DNA from: an uncultured Rikenellaceae bacterium
GTDB taxonomy: Bacteria > Bacteroidota > Bacteroidia > Bacteroidales > Rikenellaceae
Length of the DNA: 6,688 nucleotides
Assembly (NCBI GenBank): GCA_947176715.1
Contig: CAMWRR010000103.1
Coordinates: forward strand, 1 to 6,688
Direction of reading: 5' to 3'
The notes beneath the pieces are model-generated. The model made no database searches and was not told the origin of the DNA. It worked only from the letters and a program-made list of their open reading frames with translations. Below, piece by piece: positions 5,708 to 6,688 of the stretch (position 1 is its first letter; the number at the start of each line of letters is the position of its first letter). The translations under genes were made by a program, and so were the position numbers.

Positions 5708-5888
5708 AACACAAGAAAGTGTTTAGCTATTCTCGATAGTGAACCTAGGAAATTCATCTGATAAGAGAATAAGCGAAATGTCTCTCACGTCTATCTATTG
5801 GTATAATAGTTACGGCGTGGGCTGTTGCTTTTTTTATTATCAAGGCTTTCCTAGGGCCTACTATCTGAAAAAGTTATCAGTCCCACGC
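5708..5888 (+). ncRNA. Candidate structured RNA or lipoprotein leader
   Basis: Four hairpins follow one another: AACAC/GTGTT (5708-5723), CTAT/ATAG (5727-5739), AGAGA/TCTCT (5764-5785) and a long one at 5815-5888. The long hairpin has an outer stem GCGTGGGCT (5815-5823) with AG-T-CCCACGC (5879-5888, one bulge). A middle stem CTTTTT/AAAAAG (5828-5833 with 5868-5873) and an apical stem AGGC/GCCT (5843-5846 with 5856-5859) complete it. The bases TTTCTT follow. It ends 60 bases before the lipoprotein start, so it could be that gene's leader or a separate small RNA. I do not recognise a known riboswitch or RNA family, and strand is assumed from the downstream gene. Confidence 0.35.
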
Positions 5889-5948
5889 TTTCTTCATTTG
5901 ATTATGTATCGCTGTCGAGGGACGAACGGCAAAAATCTCTTTTTACAA

Positions 5949-6437
5949 ATGAAAAAACTTTTGTTTTTGGCTTTGCCCGTATTGGCAATGACGTTCGTCT
6001 CGTGTTATAAGGACAAGAACAAGGACAATGCTTCCAAATTGAATAACGAGGTGGTGTTCGACGGCAAAAGCTATGCTATCAGTAGCGCGGAGATGACCTA
6101 TTACGGCGACGAGAACGAAGACAACACCTCCAATGTCGATTTGGATATCGAGTGCAAAGGTATCGATGTCGGATTCGAGATGTTCGTTTCCGGCAAAGAG
6201 ACGCGGTTGGTGTCGGGAACCTACCGCTTCAACGCCAATGGCGGTGTCTCTACTTTCGACGACGGGTGGGTGGTATTTGATACCACCGATAAAGGATACG
6301 TCATTAACTCCGGCGAGGTGAAAGTGGATGTCTCTGGCACTACCTATACCGTGGTGTTCGACTGCCGTACCTCTACTGGCGAGACTGTCGTTGGTAAGTA
6401 CACCGGTACTCTCAGGTGGTACGACGAGTCTCGTTAG
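5949..6437 (+). CDS. Small exported lipoprotein of unknown function
   Basis: I do not recognise the family. The 162-residue product begins with a lipoprotein signal peptide: Lys2-Lys3, a hydrophobic stretch LLFLALPVLAMTFV, and a lipobox FVSC ending at Cys19. It should be lipidated and anchored in the envelope. Just after the cysteine comes YKDKNKDN. A Lys followed by acidic residues there is reminiscent of the lipoprotein export signal that sends Bacteroidota lipoproteins to the cell surface, so surface exposure is possible. The rest is rich in Asp, Gly, Thr, Ser and Val with alternating patterns (for example YVINSGEVKVDVSGTTYTVV), consistent with a small beta-sandwich. The start at 5949 is set by the signal peptide; a GTG start at 5739 would bury it. 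No Shine-Dalgarno is visible. Unlike its left neighbours, none of its four isoleucines uses ATA. Confidence 0.85.
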   Translation: MKKLLFLALPVLAMTFVSCYKDKNKDNASKLNNEVVFDGKSYAISSAEMTYYGDENEDNTSNVDLDIECKGIDVGFEMFVSGKETRLVSGTYRFNANGGVSTFDDGWVVFDTTDKGYVINSGEVKVDVSGTTYTVVFDCRTSTGETVVGKYTGTLRWYDESR

Positions 6438-6452
6438 TGACGACTCTTTTTT
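6426..6452 (+). terminator. Intrinsic terminator 1 of the lipoprotein gene
   Basis: GAG (6426-6428) and TCGT (6431-6434) pair with ACGA (6440-6443) and CTC (6444-6446), leaving a 2-base bulge and a 5-base loop. An alternative is a plain GAGTC/GACTC stem. Six T residues follow (6447-6452). The stem begins inside the last codons of the lipoprotein gene, so the stop codon lies in the loop. Confidence 0.65.
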
Positions 6453-6460
6453 ACAGGATG

Positions 6461-6498
6461 CGTCCCTGTCGCCATTGCGGCGGCGGGGACGTTTCTTT
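6461..6498 (+). terminator. Strong intrinsic terminator 2
   Basis: CGTCCCTGTCGCC (6461-6473) pairs with GGCGGCGGGGACG (6479-6491) over 13 bp, including two G-U pairs, around the 5-base loop ATTGC, followed by TTTCTTT. This is the clearest terminator in the window. It backs up terminator 1 and insulates the next promoter, whose -33 element begins 25 bases on. Confidence 0.85.
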
Positions 6499-6523
6499 AT
6501 CGACAGGCCTCACGCGGGCTGTT

Positions 6524-6554
6524 TTTGGTTTGTCGCGAAAAAATATTACCTTTG
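6524..6554 (+). promoter_or_regulatory. Consensus Bacteroidetes promoter
   Basis: TTTG (6524-6527), a 19-base spacer and TACCTTTG (6547-6554) match the -33/-7 consensus TTTG-N19-TAnnTTTG exactly. It shares the 11-mer TATTACCTTTG with the aroQ promoter. Transcription should start at about 6560 and run off the right edge, so the driven gene is mostly or wholly outside the window. Confidence 0.75.
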
Positions 6555-6592
6555 AAAGTTAAGAGAAGCTATGGGTTGCGGTGAAAAATAGT

Positions 6593-6630
6593 CCCCGACC
6601 CGTTTGTAGCGCGTTTTTACGTTGTCGGGG
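6593..6630 (+). promoter_or_regulatory. Hairpin in the leader of the right-edge transcript
   Basis: CCCCGAC (6593-6599) and GTCGGGG (6624-6630) form a 7-bp GC-rich stem, with a short CGT/ACG stem inside (6601-6603 with 6619-6621). It lies about 30 bases after the predicted transcription start. Directly before it is a six-codon frame, ATG at 6571 to TAG at 6589-6591, encoding MGCGEK. No T-run follows the hairpin. A leader with regulatory structure is possible; so is the start of a non-coding RNA. Confidence 0.35.
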
Positions 6631-6648
6631 TCTTGCCGAAGGCGTGGT

Positions 6649-6688
6649 ATGGCGTGTGAAATGCGGCTTTTTGTTACCTGTAAAGATA
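6649..6688 (+). CDS. Possible start of a gene leaving the window (tentative)
   Basis: ATG at 6649 and an in-frame ATG at 6661 open a frame to the edge (MACEMRLFVTCKD). It lies about 90-100 bases downstream of a consensus promoter, so a gene starting here is plausible. Thirteen codons are too few to judge, the frame upstream is closed by TAG at 6607, and one other frame is also open. No function can be given. Confidence 0.15.
   Translation, partial: MACEMRLFVTCKD

Larger units (their letters stand above)
5016..5948. other. Long intergenic region: repeats, palindromes and a candidate structured RNA
   Basis: No convincing protein gene lies in these 933 bases on either strand: frames are short, start in repeats, or lack family features. 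The first 500 bases are GC-rich and repetitive. They hold an imperfect duplicated segment (5059-5113 and 5150-5203), a second repeat family (5209-5248 and 5483-5518) and palindromes between them. A short module like CTCGGCGGGCGGTG near 5117 recurs as CCCGGCGGGCGGAG near 5520, so the repeats look mosaic. From about 5540 the composition turns A/T-rich. Several small hairpins follow, ending in the elongated hairpin at 5815-5888 just before the lipoprotein gene. Confidence 0.7.

Noticed and set aside
5802..5807. TATAAT as a sigma70-type -10 box
   Set aside because: No TTGACA-like -35 lies at 17 bases, and this phylum uses the TAnnTTTG element.
5739..5948. 70-codon N-terminal extension of the lipoprotein from a GTG
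   Set aside because: It would place the lipoprotein signal peptide in the middle of the protein, and the extension falls in the hairpin-rich leader.
5016..5948. tRNA, rRNA or insertion sequence remnant
   Set aside because: No T-loop GGTTCGA-type motif, cloverleaf, rRNA signature, transposase fragment or terminal inverted repeat with target duplication could be found.

Overview
The window looks like chromosomal DNA from a Bacteroidota, most likely order Bacteroidales. Three things point there. The PurA, CvfB-type, AroQ, Pyk and nucleoside phosphorylase proteins read like Bacteroidales versions (for example the GGPNAGH motif in PurA and the INSAH motif in Pyk). Start codons mostly lack a Shine-Dalgarno sequence. 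Three copies of the Bacteroidetes -7 promoter element TAnnTTTG, all reading TACCTTTG, sit where promoters are expected. A Rikenellaceae/Alistipes-like source is a guess and cannot be settled here.

Layout. 1-798 (minus): 5' two thirds of purA, running off the left edge. 799-1003: purA leader with two inverted repeats. 1004-1840 (minus): a CvfB/YitL-type S1-domain RNA-binding protein. 1841-2206: divergent promoter region. 2207-5015 (plus): a tight housekeeping operon of aroQ (type II 3-dehydroquinate dehydratase), pyk (pyruvate kinase) and a uridine-phosphorylase-like nucleoside phosphorylase, with gaps of 32 and 17 bases. 5016-5948: a 0.93 kb stretch with no convincing gene, holding two families of imperfect direct repeats, GC-rich palindromes and a candidate structured RNA. 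5949-6437 (plus): a small exported lipoprotein of unknown function, followed by two tandem intrinsic terminators. 6524-6688: the best promoter in the window, driving a transcript that leaves the right edge.

Functionally the left 5 kb is core metabolism: AMP synthesis, the shikimate pathway, the last step of glycolysis and pyrimidine nucleoside salvage. The genes share an unusual preference for the isoleucine codon ATA, which is strongest in the aroQ-pyk-phosphorylase operon and absent from the lipoprotein gene. No defence system, CRISPR array, prophage, transposase, tRNA or rRNA was found. The parts that could be undescribed are the intergenic repeat families (5059-5518), the putative structured RNA (5708-5888) and the promoter-plus-hairpin leader at the right edge (6524-6688).
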